DNA of 64,000 nt from Nocardia pneumoniae NBRC 100136. GTDB taxonomy: Bacteria; Actinomycetota; Actinomycetes; Mycobacteriales; Mycobacteriaceae. The number at the start of each line of letters is the position of its first letter. The first letter of the stretch is position 1. The notes beneath the pieces were generated by a model, which ran no database searches, was not told the origin of the DNA, and saw only the letters and a program-made list of their open reading frames with translations. The stretch is taken from contig NZ_BAGF01000027.1 in NCBI RefSeq assembly GCF_000308755.1, positions 124,001 through 188,000 of the forward strand, written 5' to 3'. Shown here one piece after another: positions 10,741 to 19,196 of the stretch. A program made the position numbers and the translations under genes.

Positions 10741-11871
10741 ATGAAGACGAAGGGCGCGATCCTGTGGGGGATCGACCAGCCGTGGTCGGTGGAGGAGATC
10801 GAGATCGGCGACCCGGTCGCCGGTGAGGTGCAGATCCGCATGGAGACCGCGGGCATGTGCCACTCCGACCACCACATCGTGACCGGCGCGACCCCGATGC
10901 CGTCCTTCCCCGTGATGGGCGGGCACGAGGGCGCGGGCGTGATCACCAAGCTCGGTCCGAACTGTCCGGCCGACCTGCAGGTGGGCGACCACGTGATCCT
11001 GTCGTTCATCCCCGCCTGCGGCCGCTGTCCGGCCTGCGTCGCCGGGCACATGGCGCTCTGTGACCTCGGCGCGGGCCTGCTACTCGGCCAGGCGATCAGC
11101 GACGGCACCTACCGCATCCAAGCCCGGGGCGAGAACGTCATCCCGATGTGCCTGCTCGGCACGTTCGCGCCGTACATGACGGTGCACCACACCTCGGTGG
11201 TGAAGATCGATCCGAGCATTCCGTTCGAGGTGGCCTGCCTGGTCGGCTGCGGCGTGCCGACCGGCTTCGGCTCCTCCACCCACGTCGCCCAGGTGTCCCC
11301 CGGCGAGACCGTGGTGATCGCGGGCATCGGCGGGGTCGGCATGAGCGCGCTGCAGGGCGCGGTGCTGTCGGGAGCCTCGAAAGTCGTCGCCATCGACCCG
11401 AATCCGTGGAAGCGCGAACAGGCGCAGAAGTTCGGCGCCACGCACACCTACGAGAGCATGGCCGCCGCGATCATGCCGCTGATGGAGGCCACCGAGGGCC
11501 GGATGGCGGAGAAGGTCATCCTGACCATGGGCGAGATGCACGGCGAGTACATCGAGGAGGGCCTGATCCTCACCGCGAAGGCGGGCACCCTGGTGGTCAC
11601 CTCGATGGGCCGGATGGACGAGAACGACGTCAAGCTGAACAGCTTCCTGCTGTCCATGCTGCAGAAGACGGTGAAGGGCTGCATCTTCGGCGGCGGCAAC
11701 GCCCGCCAGGACGCGCCGCGCCTGCTCGCGCTGTACAAATCCGGCCAGCTCAACCTGGACGACATGGTGACGCGCAGCTACTCCCTGGAGGAGATCAACC
11801 AGGGCTACCAGGACATGCTCGACGGCAAGAACATCCGCGGCATCATCAAGTACACCGAGGCCGACTGGTAA
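10741..11871 (+). CDS. NDMA-dependent (type III) zinc alcohol dehydrogenase
   Basis: A 376-residue medium-chain dehydrogenase. Catalytic-zinc ligands are in GMCHSDHH and GGHEGAG. All four structural-zinc cysteines are present in CGRCPACVAGHMALC. The nucleotide fold is at GIGGVGMSALQGAV. The opening MKTKGAILWG and the segment CLVGCGVPTGFGSS are characteristic of the NDMA-dependent alcohol dehydrogenases of actinomycetes, which hold tightly bound NAD and are thought to be re-oxidised through mycofactocin. The natural substrate is unknown. The KstR-like operator upstream would fit oxidation of an alcohol in sterol or lipid breakdown. No mycofactocin genes are in the window. Confidence 0.85.
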   Translation: MKTKGAILWGIDQPWSVEEIEIGDPVAGEVQIRMETAGMCHSDHHIVTGATPMPSFPVMGGHEGAGVITKLGPNCPADLQVGDHVILSFIPACGRCPACVAGHMALCDLGAGLLLGQAISDGTYRIQARGENVIPMCLLGTFAPYMTVHHTSVVKIDPSIPFEVACLVGCGVPTGFGSSTHVAQVSPGETVVIAGIGGVGMSALQGAVLSGASKVVAIDPNPWKREQAQKFGATHTYESMAAAIMPLMEATEGRMAEKVILTMGEMHGEYIEEGLILTAKAGTLVVTSMGRMDENDVKLNSFLLSMLQKTVKGCIFGGGNARQDAPRLLALYKSGQLNLDDMVTRSYSLEEINQGYQDMLDGKNIRGIIKYTEADW

Positions 11872-11899
11872 CCGCGGAGTGCCGCTCGGCGGATGATGG

Positions 11900-11941
11900 C
11901 CGGGCGTCCCAGCCCTCCGAGAGGTGCCCGGGACGCTCCGG
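11900..11941. terminator. Hairpin between convergent adh and smr genes
   Basis: CCGGGCGTCCC (from 11900) pairs with GGGACGCTCCGG (11930-11941) with one bulged base and a loop of about 19 bases. It lies between two convergent genes and could terminate both. It has no T-tract, which is usual in high-GC actinobacteria. Confidence 0.5.
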
Positions 11942-12193
11942 TCAGAAGTGAACGAGAATCCGGCCCTCGTTTCCAGGATCTGCCTCGACGCGCCGGTAGA
12001 GCTTCTTCAAGCTCGGCTGGGCGAGCTTCGCGAGAACACGGCGCTTCAGGGTTCCGGAGCCTTTGCCTGGAATTATCTCCAACAAGCCGACCTTCTGTGC
12101 AACCGCACGGAAGATCGCGTTACGCAAGGCATTGTCGATGTCGCGATCACTCCGGAAAACCGGGTGAAGATCAACTGTCAGTGTCTCGGCCAC
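11942..12193 (-). CDS. Stand-alone Smr (MutS2-related) domain protein
   Basis: An 83-residue protein that is little more than one Smr domain: LTVDLHPVF at the front, then a helix, a hydrophobic strand and LLEIIPGKGSGTLKRRVLAKL, which matches the Smr motif (usually IIHGKGxGxLR) with proline in place of the histidine. The end (EGRILVHF) fits the last strand. Smr domains nick or bind DNA or RNA; in bacteria some act in ribosome-collision rescue and recombination. The GTG at 12193 is chosen because AGGAG sits six bases ahead; an upstream TTG at 12199 would touch that ribosome site. Activity is uncertain because the usual histidine is missing. Confidence 0.65.
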   Translation of the reverse strand: MAETLTVDLHPVFRSDRDIDNALRNAIFRAVAQKVGLLEIIPGKGSGTLKRRVLAKLAQPSLKKLYRRVEADPGNEGRILVHF

Positions 12194-12270
12194 ATTCAAC
12201 TCCTGAAATCCCTAGTGAGACATATAAGCTGGTCGCTACCTCCCGCCGGTCATAGTGCCATCTGTGCCAC

Positions 12271-12534
12271 GTCGCCGGGAACGATGGGCTTTCAGCCATG
12301 GCGACTCGATCGAACTGAGGCGGCTCGTAGGCCCGCAGGGTGCGACCACTCGAGCAGATTCGGGAATGGCCGGTTCGGCACGCGGCGGCGGTGGTCACCG
12401 CGGACGGCGCGACCGTGACGAGGGTGACGTCGACCGGGTGTTCCCGCTCGCGTCGGTGACCAAGCCGTTGGTCGCCTACGCCGTTCTGGTCGCGGTGGAA
12501 GAGGGCGCAGTCGAACTGGACCAGCCTGCCGCGC
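12271..12534 (+). pseudogene. Truncated duplicate of the serine-hydrolase pair's start region
   Basis: This segment is nearly identical to about 13743-14014. It contains the shared intergenic region, the first codons of the minus-strand hydrolase, and the first 65 or so codons of the plus-strand hydrolase (GTG at 12340). The open frame is broken: relative to the intact copy one codon is missing in the alanine run, and one base is missing in the stretch before GTCGACCGGGTG. Similarity ends near 12534, just before the intact minus-strand gene's 3' end at 12580. It is a relic of a tandem duplication. Confidence 0.75.
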
Positions 12535-12579
12535 GATTTGGCCGGAACCCCTCCGCTGGCGAAAGCCCCGGCAACAGTG

Positions 12580-13773
12580 TCAGATGCGGCAGCGCAGCAG
12601 GGCTTCGCGGAGGTTGCGGCCGCGGATGTCGTCGAGGACGGCGAGCCCGAGCCGGTTCATCGTGTAACCGAAGCCAAGACCAGTTGCGGGGTCGGCGAAT
12701 CCGAACGAGCCGCCGAGCCCCGTCGTGCCGTAGGCGCGCTTGTCCGAGCCGAACCGGAACGTGCCGCGCGACTTGCGGAAACCCAGGTGGTAGCGGCTCT
12801 TGGTGTGCAGCACCAAGTCGTCGGCCGGGACGTCGTCGGCGGTCTCGGCCGCGGCGAGCCGGTCCAGCAGCGCGTCGTCGATCGGCAGCGCGCCGGTGCG
12901 GGCCGCCGCCGCGCCGTAGATCCGGGCCAGCGCGCGGGCGTTGCCGACGCCGTTGTACCCGGGCATCTCCACCTCGAGGAATTCACGGCGCGCCGCCCGT
13001 GCCGGGGCTCCGCAGCGCGGATTGGTCAGCGCCGCGTAGGACAGCCCCCGTTTGGCATAGATCTCGGCGCCGATCCGCAGCGGGAGATCGCGTTCGTAGC
13101 GCGCAGCGTCCAGGCCGCGGGTGGCCGACAGCGTGGCGATCCGGTCCATGCTCTGCTCGGCGGGCAGGCCGATGAAGAAGTCCAGGCCGAGCGGTGCGGC
13201 GATGTCCTCGGCGAAGATGCGCCCGAGCGTGCGGCCCCGCGGGTCCACCCGGCGCAGCAACTCGCCCTGGTAGAGCCCAAGGGTGATCGCGTGGTAGCCG
13301 TGCCTGGTGCCCGGCCGCCACGCGGGTTTCTGCGCGGCCAGAAGAGTGGCAAGGCCGTCCAGATCGGCGATCTCGGGCAACCGGACGATGTCGCTCAGGC
13401 CCGACAGCCCGGCTTGATGGTCGATCAGTTGACGCACGGTCACCGCGTCCTTGCCGTGCGCGGCGAACTCCGGCCAGTACTTCGCCACCGGCTGCTCGTA
13501 GTCGAGCAGGCCCTTGCTCACCGCCGCGGCGACGGTGAACGCCGCCATGCCCTTGCTCGAGGAGAACACCGGCACGATCGTGTCCTGCTCCCACGGCAGC
13601 GTGCGCCGCCGATCGCGGAAACCGGCCCACAGGTCCACCACCGGGCGGTCGCCCGCGTAGACCGCGACGGCGGCACCGATCTCGCCGTGCCGGGCGAAGT
13701 TGCGGCGGAAGGCCTCGGCGACCGGTCCGAAGCCGGACGCGACGTCACCGTGAACAGTGGGCTTTTCACTCAT
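12580..13773 (-). CDS. Serine hydrolase, beta-lactamase/esterase EstB-like
   Basis: A 397-residue class-C beta-lactamase-fold hydrolase. The nucleophile motif SSSK is at residues 71-74 (VPVFSSSKGMAAF). The region RPGTRHGYHAITLG supplies the tyrosine of the second motif, and GTTGLGGSFGFADP is the third-motif region. The absence of a signal peptide and the resemblance to LpqK/EstB-like proteins suggest an intracellular esterase or peptidase rather than a drug-resistance enzyme. It is divergent from a second, unrelated-length serine hydrolase, with 42 bp between starts. Confidence 0.8.
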   Translation of the reverse strand: MSEKPTVHGDVASGFGPVAEAFRRNFARHGEIGAAVAVYAGDRPVVDLWAGFRDRRRTLPWEQDTIVPVFSSSKGMAAFTVAAAVSKGLLDYEQPVAKYWPEFAAHGKDAVTVRQLIDHQAGLSGLSDIVRLPEIADLDGLATLLAAQKPAWRPGTRHGYHAITLGLYQGELLRRVDPRGRTLGRIFAEDIAAPLGLDFFIGLPAEQSMDRIATLSATRGLDAARYERDLPLRIGAEIYAKRGLSYAALTNPRCGAPARAARREFLEVEMPGYNGVGNARALARIYGAAAARTGALPIDDALLDRLAAAETADDVPADDLVLHTKSRYHLGFRKSRGTFRFGSDKRAYGTTGLGGSFGFADPATGLGFGYTMNRLGLAVLDDIRGRNLREALLRCRI

Positions 13774-13815
13774 GGCGACTCGATGGTACTGACGTGGCTC
13801 TCGTAGGCTCGCAGG

Positions 13816-14649
13816 GTGCGATCACTCGAACAAATTCGGGAATGGCCGGTCCGGCACGCGGCGGCGGCGGTGGTCACCGCGGACGGCGAGACCGCGAGCG
13901 AGGGCGATGTCGACCGGGTGTTCCCGCTCGCGTCGGTGACCAAGCCGTTGGTCGCCTACGCCGTTCTGGTGGCGGTGGAAGAGGGCGCGGTCGAACTAGA
14001 CCAGCCCGCCGGGCCGCCCGGAGCCACGGTGCGCCATCTGCTGGCACACACCTCCGGACTCGCGTTCGACACCACCAATGTCCAAGCCGCCCCCGGCGGC
14101 AAGCGGATCTATTCCAGTGCGGGCTTCGAGGTCCTCGCGGAGTTCGTCACCGAGCAGACCGGGATCGCGTTCGACGAGTACCTGCGCGACGCGGTGTTCG
14201 AGCCGCTGGGGATGACGGCGTCGGTGCTGGCCGGTTCGGCCGGGCACGCCGCACGGTCCACCGCCACGGATCTGTCCCGCTTCGCCGCGGAATTGCTGAA
14301 TCCGCGGTTGATCTCCGCGCAGACGCACGCCGAGGCCACCTCCGTTCAGTTCCCTGGACTGAATGGTGTGCTGCCCGGCTACGGTTCGCAGCGTCCCAAC
14401 GACTGGGGACTCGGCTTCGAGATCCGCGACGGGAAGACGCCGCACTGGACCGGTGGCACGAATTCGCCACAAACCTATGGACATTTCGGCCAATCCGGGA
14501 CATTTTTGTGGGTTGACCCTCGAACGGGTTTGGCGTGTCTCGCCCTGAGCGACGAGAATTTCGGCGACTGGGCGCGAGCGGCCTGGCCACCGCTCAGCGA
14601 TGCGGTCATCGCGGAGGCGGCAGCCGCGAGCAACACGGCTGTGAAGTAA
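13816..14649 (+). CDS. Serine hydrolase, beta-lactamase family
   Basis: A 277-residue protein with the SxxK motif at residues 40-43 (FPLASVTKPLVAYAV), the segment HLLAHTSGLAFD, the tyrosine motif in YSSAGFEVL, and HFGQSGTFLWVDP as the third motif. This is shorter than most family members and lacks a signal peptide. The substrate is unknown. The GTG start at 13816 fits both the motif spacing and the duplicated copy at 12340. The 5' part of this gene is duplicated as a broken fragment 1.5 kb upstream. Confidence 0.8.
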   Translation: MRSLEQIREWPVRHAAAAVVTADGETASEGDVDRVFPLASVTKPLVAYAVLVAVEEGAVELDQPAGPPGATVRHLLAHTSGLAFDTTNVQAAPGGKRIYSSAGFEVLAEFVTEQTGIAFDEYLRDAVFEPLGMTASVLAGSAGHAARSTATDLSRFAAELLNPRLISAQTHAEATSVQFPGLNGVLPGYGSQRPNDWGLGFEIRDGKTPHWTGGTNSPQTYGHFGQSGTFLWVDPRTGLACLALSDENFGDWARAAWPPLSDAVIAEAAAASNTAVK

Positions 14650-14662
14650 CACGTGTAACTTC
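14643..14662. promoter_or_regulatory. Near-perfect 20-bp palindrome upstream of DUF3145 gene
   Basis: GAAGTAACACGTGTAACTTC is a palindrome with two mismatched positions and a central ACACGTGT. It overlaps the stop codon of the preceding hydrolase gene and lies about 80 bp before the DUF3145 start. It could be an operator or a short terminator; nothing further distinguishes these. Confidence 0.35.
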
Positions 14663-14744
14663 GGGCACTCCAGTAGACTCGGGCAACGCCAGTTCGATGA
14701 GTCGTTGGGGAAGACGTTCCTCGTCGAAGCTGGAGGTGTTGGTG

Positions 14745-15278
14745 GTGCGCGCATCGAGTCAGTTCGCGGACGCGACGGCGGGTGTGGTCTACATCCACTC
14801 GTCGCCTGCCGCGCTGTGCCCGCATGTCGAGTGGGCGCTGACCTCGGCCCTTGGCGCCCCCGCGAAACTGCGCTGGACCGCGCAACCGGCCGACGGGCAG
14901 CTGCGCGCGACCAGCGAATGGATCGGCCCCGTCGGCACCGCCTCCCGGATCGCCCAATCATTGCGCTCTTGGCCGGTGCTGCGTTTCGAGGTGACCGAGG
15001 ACCCCAGCGACGGCGTGGACGGCGAGCGCTACAGCTTCGTCCCCGGCCTCGGTCTCTGGCACGGTTCCACCAGCGCCAACGGCGACGTCATGATCGGCGA
15101 GATGCGGTTGCGCGCCATGCTCCAAGCCACCCGCGAACTCGGCAAGTACTCCGCCTACGACCTGGCCGCCGAAATCGACCGCGCCCTCGGCACCGCCTGG
15201 GACGAGGACCTCGAAATCTACCGCTACGGCACGGAATCCGGCGCCGAGGTCACCTGGCTGCGCCGCGACGTGGGGTAG
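14745..15278 (+). CDS. DUF3145 protein
   Basis: A 177-residue protein whose sequence (SSQFADATAGVVYIHSSPAA, then ANGDVMIGEMRLRAM) matches DUF3145, a family restricted to actinobacteria and of unknown role. The GTG at 14745 is preferred because GGAGG lies eight bases ahead and because family members begin at this residue. Longer in-frame extension upstream would run through the preceding gene. No membrane segment or catalytic motif is visible. Confidence 0.8.
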   Translation: MRASSQFADATAGVVYIHSSPAALCPHVEWALTSALGAPAKLRWTAQPADGQLRATSEWIGPVGTASRIAQSLRSWPVLRFEVTEDPSDGVDGERYSFVPGLGLWHGSTSANGDVMIGEMRLRAMLQATRELGKYSAYDLAAEIDRALGTAWDEDLEIYRYGTESGAEVTWLRRDVG

Positions 15279-15666
15279 GGTAGCGCGCTATCCGCGCGGG
15301 TCGTCGAACTAGCTTGTCCGGCGGCCCATGCACCGCGGCCTGGCCGCCGTGACCGGGTCGCCGACCTGCGCGACCTGTCCGATCAGCACACCTGAGTGCC
15401 GCGCATCGGCCGCTTCTCTACGTCCTCTCGGCGGTCACAAGCGCCGAGAATCGAATCGGTTGAAGTCGTCGTCGGCGCCGTATCCGGCTGCACCCCTCTC
15501 GCCGCTGGTTCGAAGGATCGAGCGCAGGTCGAATGAAAATCTCACCGCTGTCGACACATTCGGAGCCTTATTCGCGTTTCCGCGGCTTCGGACGAGTGTC
15601 GGTGAGTTCTACGATCCATCGGCTGCGGCCTGGTGTGTGTGGCGGCGGCGACATACTCTCGGAAGC
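15279..15666. other. Intergenic region, no gene recognised
   Basis: About 390 bp upstream of the XRE regulator. A reading frame continuous with that regulator extends back to 15328, but it is arginine/serine-rich, lacks a ribosome site and carries no domain, so I read it as non-coding leader and promoter. Confidence 0.5.
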
Positions 15667-16842
15667 ATGGAGCACACCGGACAGCGCATCCGGTATTGGC
15701 GGAGGCGGCGGGGCGGGATCAGTCAGAAGGTGCTGGCGGATCGTGCTGGGTTGACGCAGGGCTACATCTCCCAGATCGAAAGCGGGCAGCGGGCGCTGGA
15801 CCGGCGGGCGACTCAGGTCGCGATCGCTCGTGCCCTCAACGTCACTGTCGCGCAGCTTCTCGGGCAACCGGGAGATCCGACGGATCCGGCCAAGGCTGCT
15901 GCCACGGCGGCTATTCCGGATATCAGGTCTGCCTACATCGAGATAGCGGTTGGTGAGCGCCGGAAGCCGGAGCGTCCCCGGGAAGCTGTGCGTGAGGCCG
16001 TCGAGCGGTCGACGATTCTGCGTAACAACGCGGATTACGCCGCGTTGGCTCCGGGGATGGCCAACCTATTGCGTGATGCTTTCTACTTCGGTGGACCGGA
16101 GTTCGTGGAACTGACGTTCAATGCCCGCTTTCTGGTCAAAGGCTTAGGGTTTCAGGACCTTGCGGTGGGTATCGCAGATGCGGGGCTTCGATGCGCCCGG
16201 AACCTCGAGCTTCCCGAATGGATCGGGCTGGCGGAGATTTCCAGGCTCAACGCGATGCCGCCGGAGAATGCGGCATTGGCAGGTCGCTTGGCTTTCCGCA
16301 CCGCGACGGAGATGCAGCCGTTCCTCGGCACGGCCCGTGTGCGTCAGGCATACGGGAATCTGCTGTGCCGTGGTTCGATCGCCAATGCGATTGCAGGGCA
16401 GGCGAGTGGCGCATTCGACCTGCTCGAGGAGGCCTACACGGAAGCGCGGTCGCTCGGTGAGACCGAGGACGGGGGATTCGGACTCCTGTGGTTCGGACCG
16501 ACCAGCGCCGCAATCTGGCATGTATCGGTGGCAAGCGAACTCGGTGATAGCGACACGGCCATCAAGGTGGCGCGCACGGTTGATCCACGGCCGGTTCGGG
16601 CCCCTAATCGGGTCGTATATTTCTGGACCGACTATGGCCGCGCCCTGACCACAACGGGCAACGACTCTGAAGCCGTGCGGGCATTTTCGGAGGCCGAAAT
16701 GGTCGATCCGCAACGTACTCGCATGGACCCGATGGTCCTGGATTCCGTTTCAGCCCTTGCTCGCCGCGCCCGTCGTCAAGCGATCGACGCCCGCCTTCGA
16801 AGCTTGGCGCACAGTCTCGGCATCGACCCACACGCGGTATAG
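15667..16842 (+). CDS. XRE-family regulator with TPR-like C-terminal region
   Basis: A 391-residue protein. Residues 5-62 are an XRE/Cro helix-turn-helix (GQRIRYWRRRRGG, VLADRAGLTQGYISQIESGQRALDRRA). The remaining 320 residues are helical and repeat-like (AGRLAFRTATEMQPFL, AGQASGAFDLLEEAYTEARSLGET), the pattern of the TPR sensor half in many actinobacterial XRE regulators. The ATG at 15667 starts right at the DNA-binding domain. Two small genes, 16973-17350 and 17347-17691, follow on the same strand and may form a module with it. Ligand and target are unknown. Confidence 0.8.
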   Translation: MEHTGQRIRYWRRRRGGISQKVLADRAGLTQGYISQIESGQRALDRRATQVAIARALNVTVAQLLGQPGDPTDPAKAAATAAIPDIRSAYIEIAVGERRKPERPREAVREAVERSTILRNNADYAALAPGMANLLRDAFYFGGPEFVELTFNARFLVKGLGFQDLAVGIADAGLRCARNLELPEWIGLAEISRLNAMPPENAALAGRLAFRTATEMQPFLGTARVRQAYGNLLCRGSIANAIAGQASGAFDLLEEAYTEARSLGETEDGGFGLLWFGPTSAAIWHVSVASELGDSDTAIKVARTVDPRPVRAPNRVVYFWTDYGRALTTTGNDSEAVRAFSEAEMVDPQRTRMDPMVLDSVSALARRARRQAIDARLRSLAHSLGIDPHAV

Positions 16843-16972
16843 CGCTCTGTAATCGTCGCGCTGCGCTCGGGCGGCAGGCTTTTGCCCGGCCCCGCCGTCG
16901 GGTCGATGCCGTCTCTCGTCGGCTCCCCGGCGGCGGGTGCTCACCAATACGACGAGCAGGGGAGAGATCGAA

Positions 16973-17350
16973 ATGGACGGTGATGACGGCTGCCCAGCCG
17001 TGACTTCGCTCGGGCCGAACGCGTTGGGCCTGATCCGGCGGGCGGTGTCCGGCGACGGCGAGCAGCGAGATGAGTGGACGATTCGGGAACTAGCCGCTGC
17101 GCGTGGGTATTTCGTGGCCGAAGTGGTCACGTTCGCGACTGCGGTCAGGACCGCGGCATTGTTGGCGGTCGAGCACATCCGGGTGGCGGACGCTGCTGCG
17201 GTGATCGTGCCGGGCTTGGCGCATGTTCAGCCGTTCGCGCGTGCCGTCACCGAGCTATGCGACTTGATCACGCCGGAGCAGACATACCCGCGTGGGTATC
17301 GGTGGCCGTCGCTGCTTCCCGTTGATCATCCGTACCGGAGGTTGCCGTGA
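16973..17350 (+). CDS. Small protein downstream of XRE regulator, unknown
   Basis: A 125-residue protein that I do not recognise. It is mostly helical with alanine/valine-rich stretches (VVTFATAVRTAALLAVEHIRVADAAAVIVPGL) and ends in a proline-rich tail. The ATG at 16973 follows AGGGGAGAG. Its stop overlaps the next gene by 4 bp (GTGA), so the two are probably translated together. Residues 45-50 (RELAAA) could begin a helical bundle, but no domain is evident. Confidence 0.65.
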   Translation: MDGDDGCPAVTSLGPNALGLIRRAVSGDGEQRDEWTIRELAAARGYFVAEVVTFATAVRTAALLAVEHIRVADAAAVIVPGLAHVQPFARAVTELCDLITPEQTYPRGYRWPSLLPVDHPYRRLP

Positions 17351-17691
17351 GTGGGTGGCAGCTGTTGGCGATCGCGGTGGGCGGGGATTCGCTCGCCGCG
17401 CTGGTGATCGGGATTGCGGTGTGGCTGTGGCCTGTTCGGCTCCCGGAGGGGCGCAGTGTCGCTGAGATCAAGCAACGAGTACGACGAGAGCGGACGGATA
17501 TGGACACTGCGGTCTGGCCGATGGGTTTCCCGCATGACGCGCCCGAACATGCGATCAGCGTGGGGGAAGCTCAGATGACGATGCAGCGGCACCGCGCCTG
17601 CCGGGTCGGTGAGTGCCCGCGCAAGACGGCTGCCTGGCGGACGCTGGTGGAGGCAGGGCGGATTCGGCCGGATGCGGGTCGGCAACGGTAG
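17347..17691 (+). CDS. Small membrane-anchored protein, unknown
   Basis: A 114-residue protein with one N-terminal transmembrane segment (residues 4-28, LLAIAVGGDSLAALVIGIAV) and a soluble, arginine-rich remainder containing two cysteines (CRVGEC). The GTG start overlaps the upstream stop. I do not recognise the family. Its coupling to the preceding gene and to the XRE regulator suggests a small accessory module. Confidence 0.6.
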   Translation: MSGWQLLAIAVGGDSLAALVIGIAVWLWPVRLPEGRSVAEIKQRVRRERTDMDTAVWPMGFPHDAPEHAISVGEAQMTMQRHRACRVGECPRKTAAWRTLVEAGRIRPDAGRQR

Positions 17692-17699
17692 ATGCCGGT

Positions 17700-18569
17700 T
17701 CACTCCGGTCGGTGGGCGAGGACGGCGAACATGGTGACCGAGAGATGGTAGTCGCCTCTCGCGATGCCCGATTCCATCGCGGCGACCAGATCGACGCGCT
17801 CCTGCTCGGTGATCACACCCTCGGCGAGGGCGCCGTCGATCATCTGCGCGAACAGCGGGCGGATTGTTTCCGGATCCCAGATCACCGCCTCCGAGCCCAT
17901 GTCGTCGATCGCGAAACCGGCACCGGTGAGCAGGCCGCGCAGGCGTCGGCCCGATGTCGGATTCGGGGTGGAGGCGAGCATCACCGTCGACAGGCGGCTG
18001 AGCACGTCGGGGTCGCCGGGATGGACGATGGCGGTGTGCCAGTCGCTGTCGACGAGCAGCACACGTCCACCTGGCCGCAGGACCCGGGCGATTTCGGCGG
18101 TGGCGGCGGCCGGGTCGTCGAGGTGCTGGTAGACGCGCTCGCACCGCACGACATCGAACGAATCGTCCGGAAACGGCAACTGGTAGGCGGTGCCCTCGAT
18201 GAAGCGGGCACGCGAGCCAACGGCCTCGGCGCGCGCACGGGCGACGTCGAGCATGGCGGGATTCGGATCGACCCCGACCGCGTCGCCGTCCGGACCGACA
18301 CGGTCGGCGAATTCCAGCACCTCGCTGCCTGTCCCGGCGCCTATGTCCAGCGCGCGCTCGCCAGCTGCCACGGCCAAGGCCTCGTGCCCCCATCGCCGCA
18401 TCCGCCGGATGCCGGGTAGCGCAGCCTGAAGGTCCAGAATGCCGACCAGCACCGCCATCGGATCGTCGGCGTGAGCACCGTCTCCGGCGGACCGAGAGTG
18501 ATCGAAAGCAATCGCGTCCGTATGGAACGACGGGGCAGTGCGGGGCGACGACGCGGGCTGGTTCGGCAT
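17700..18569 (-). CDS. Class I SAM-dependent methyltransferase
   Basis: A 289-residue methyltransferase of the UbiE/type 11 kind: motif I LDIGAGTGSEVLEFA, an acidic residue after the second strand (GVDPNPAMLDVAR), and the later motifs FDVVRCERVYQHLDDP and VLRPGGRVLLVDSDW. It probably methylates a small molecule; the substrate is unknown. It ends 8 bp from the small gene on the other strand. Confidence 0.8.
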   Translation of the reverse strand: MPNQPASSPRTAPSFHTDAIAFDHSRSAGDGAHADDPMAVLVGILDLQAALPGIRRMRRWGHEALAVAAGERALDIGAGTGSEVLEFADRVGPDGDAVGVDPNPAMLDVARARAEAVGSRARFIEGTAYQLPFPDDSFDVVRCERVYQHLDDPAAATAEIARVLRPGGRVLLVDSDWHTAIVHPGDPDVLSRLSTVMLASTPNPTSGRRLRGLLTGAGFAIDDMGSEAVIWDPETIRPLFAQMIDGALAEGVITEQERVDLVAAMESGIARGDYHLSVTMFAVLAHRPE

Positions 18570-18797
18570 GCCCCGACAGTAATCCCGGCGGCAGCAGACG
18601 GCTAAGGCTTTGCGGGAGATCGCGACTATGTCGGCGAATCCTCTTGGAGACCAACGAACTTGGATACCATGGAGAAGCGCCCGATCTGCCTTTGTGGGGG
18701 TCGACGGAGCCGGGCTGTTCTTGATGCGTCAATCACTGTGATCGAAAAGAGTTGCAGTACGGCACCGCTCTCGGTGCACCAACGTGGGGGAGTCGAG

Positions 18798-19196
18798 TTG
18801 AAGATACGTGCACTGTTGACGTCTGCGGTAGCGATGCTTGCCCTGCACCTTGGGATGGTTTCGAGTCCGCCCGCTCATGCAAGCTTTCCTTGGGCAGCTT
18901 GCGGAGTCAGTTCGCCTGCGGACAAGGTGGTTGCAACCTTCGGCGAGTGGAAATTGATGTGCGGGGGCGAGGGCTCAGGTTATCGGCATATCCAGCAGAG
19001 GCACATGAGTGAGTGGGAAGGCCTCGCGGCGATCGAAGGCTCCTATCTCGTCAACCGCGCCACCGGAGTGATAGCCAAGACGGTTCAGCCCACTGCGATC
19101 GTCAACGACGAAGGCAAGGTCATCACCGCCTACCCGGGTAGGAGCCTGTGGTGGAAAGGTCTGAGCCCAGCTTGGACGAACTCACCGATTCGGTGA
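18798..19196 (+). CDS. Secreted protein with possible BECR-type RNase toxin domain
   Basis: A 132-residue protein with a Sec signal peptide (residues 1-28, cleavage after AHA). The TTG at 18798 is chosen because GGGGGA lies about seven bases upstream and the signal peptide begins there; a longer frame opens at 18660. The mature part has two cysteines (35 and 55) that could form a disulphide. It also has the segment GYRHIQQRHMSEWEGL (61-76) followed by KVITAYPG (107-114). A histidine-arginine-histidine cluster followed by strands and a late threonine/tyrosine resembles the Barnase/EndoU/colicin E5-D/RelE-like nucleases of polymorphic toxins. This is a resemblance by eye, not a proven homology. 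The next gene overlaps it by 49 bp. Confidence 0.5.
   Translation: MKIRALLTSAVAMLALHLGMVSSPPAHASFPWAACGVSSPADKVVATFGEWKLMCGGEGSGYRHIQQRHMSEWEGLAAIEGSYLVNRATGVIAKTVQPTAIVNDEGKVITAYPGRSLWWKGLSPAWTNSPIR

Noticed and set aside
15328..15666. Upstream extension of the XRE regulator in the same frame
   Set aside because: No ribosome site or domain; the helix-turn-helix begins at the ATG at 15667.
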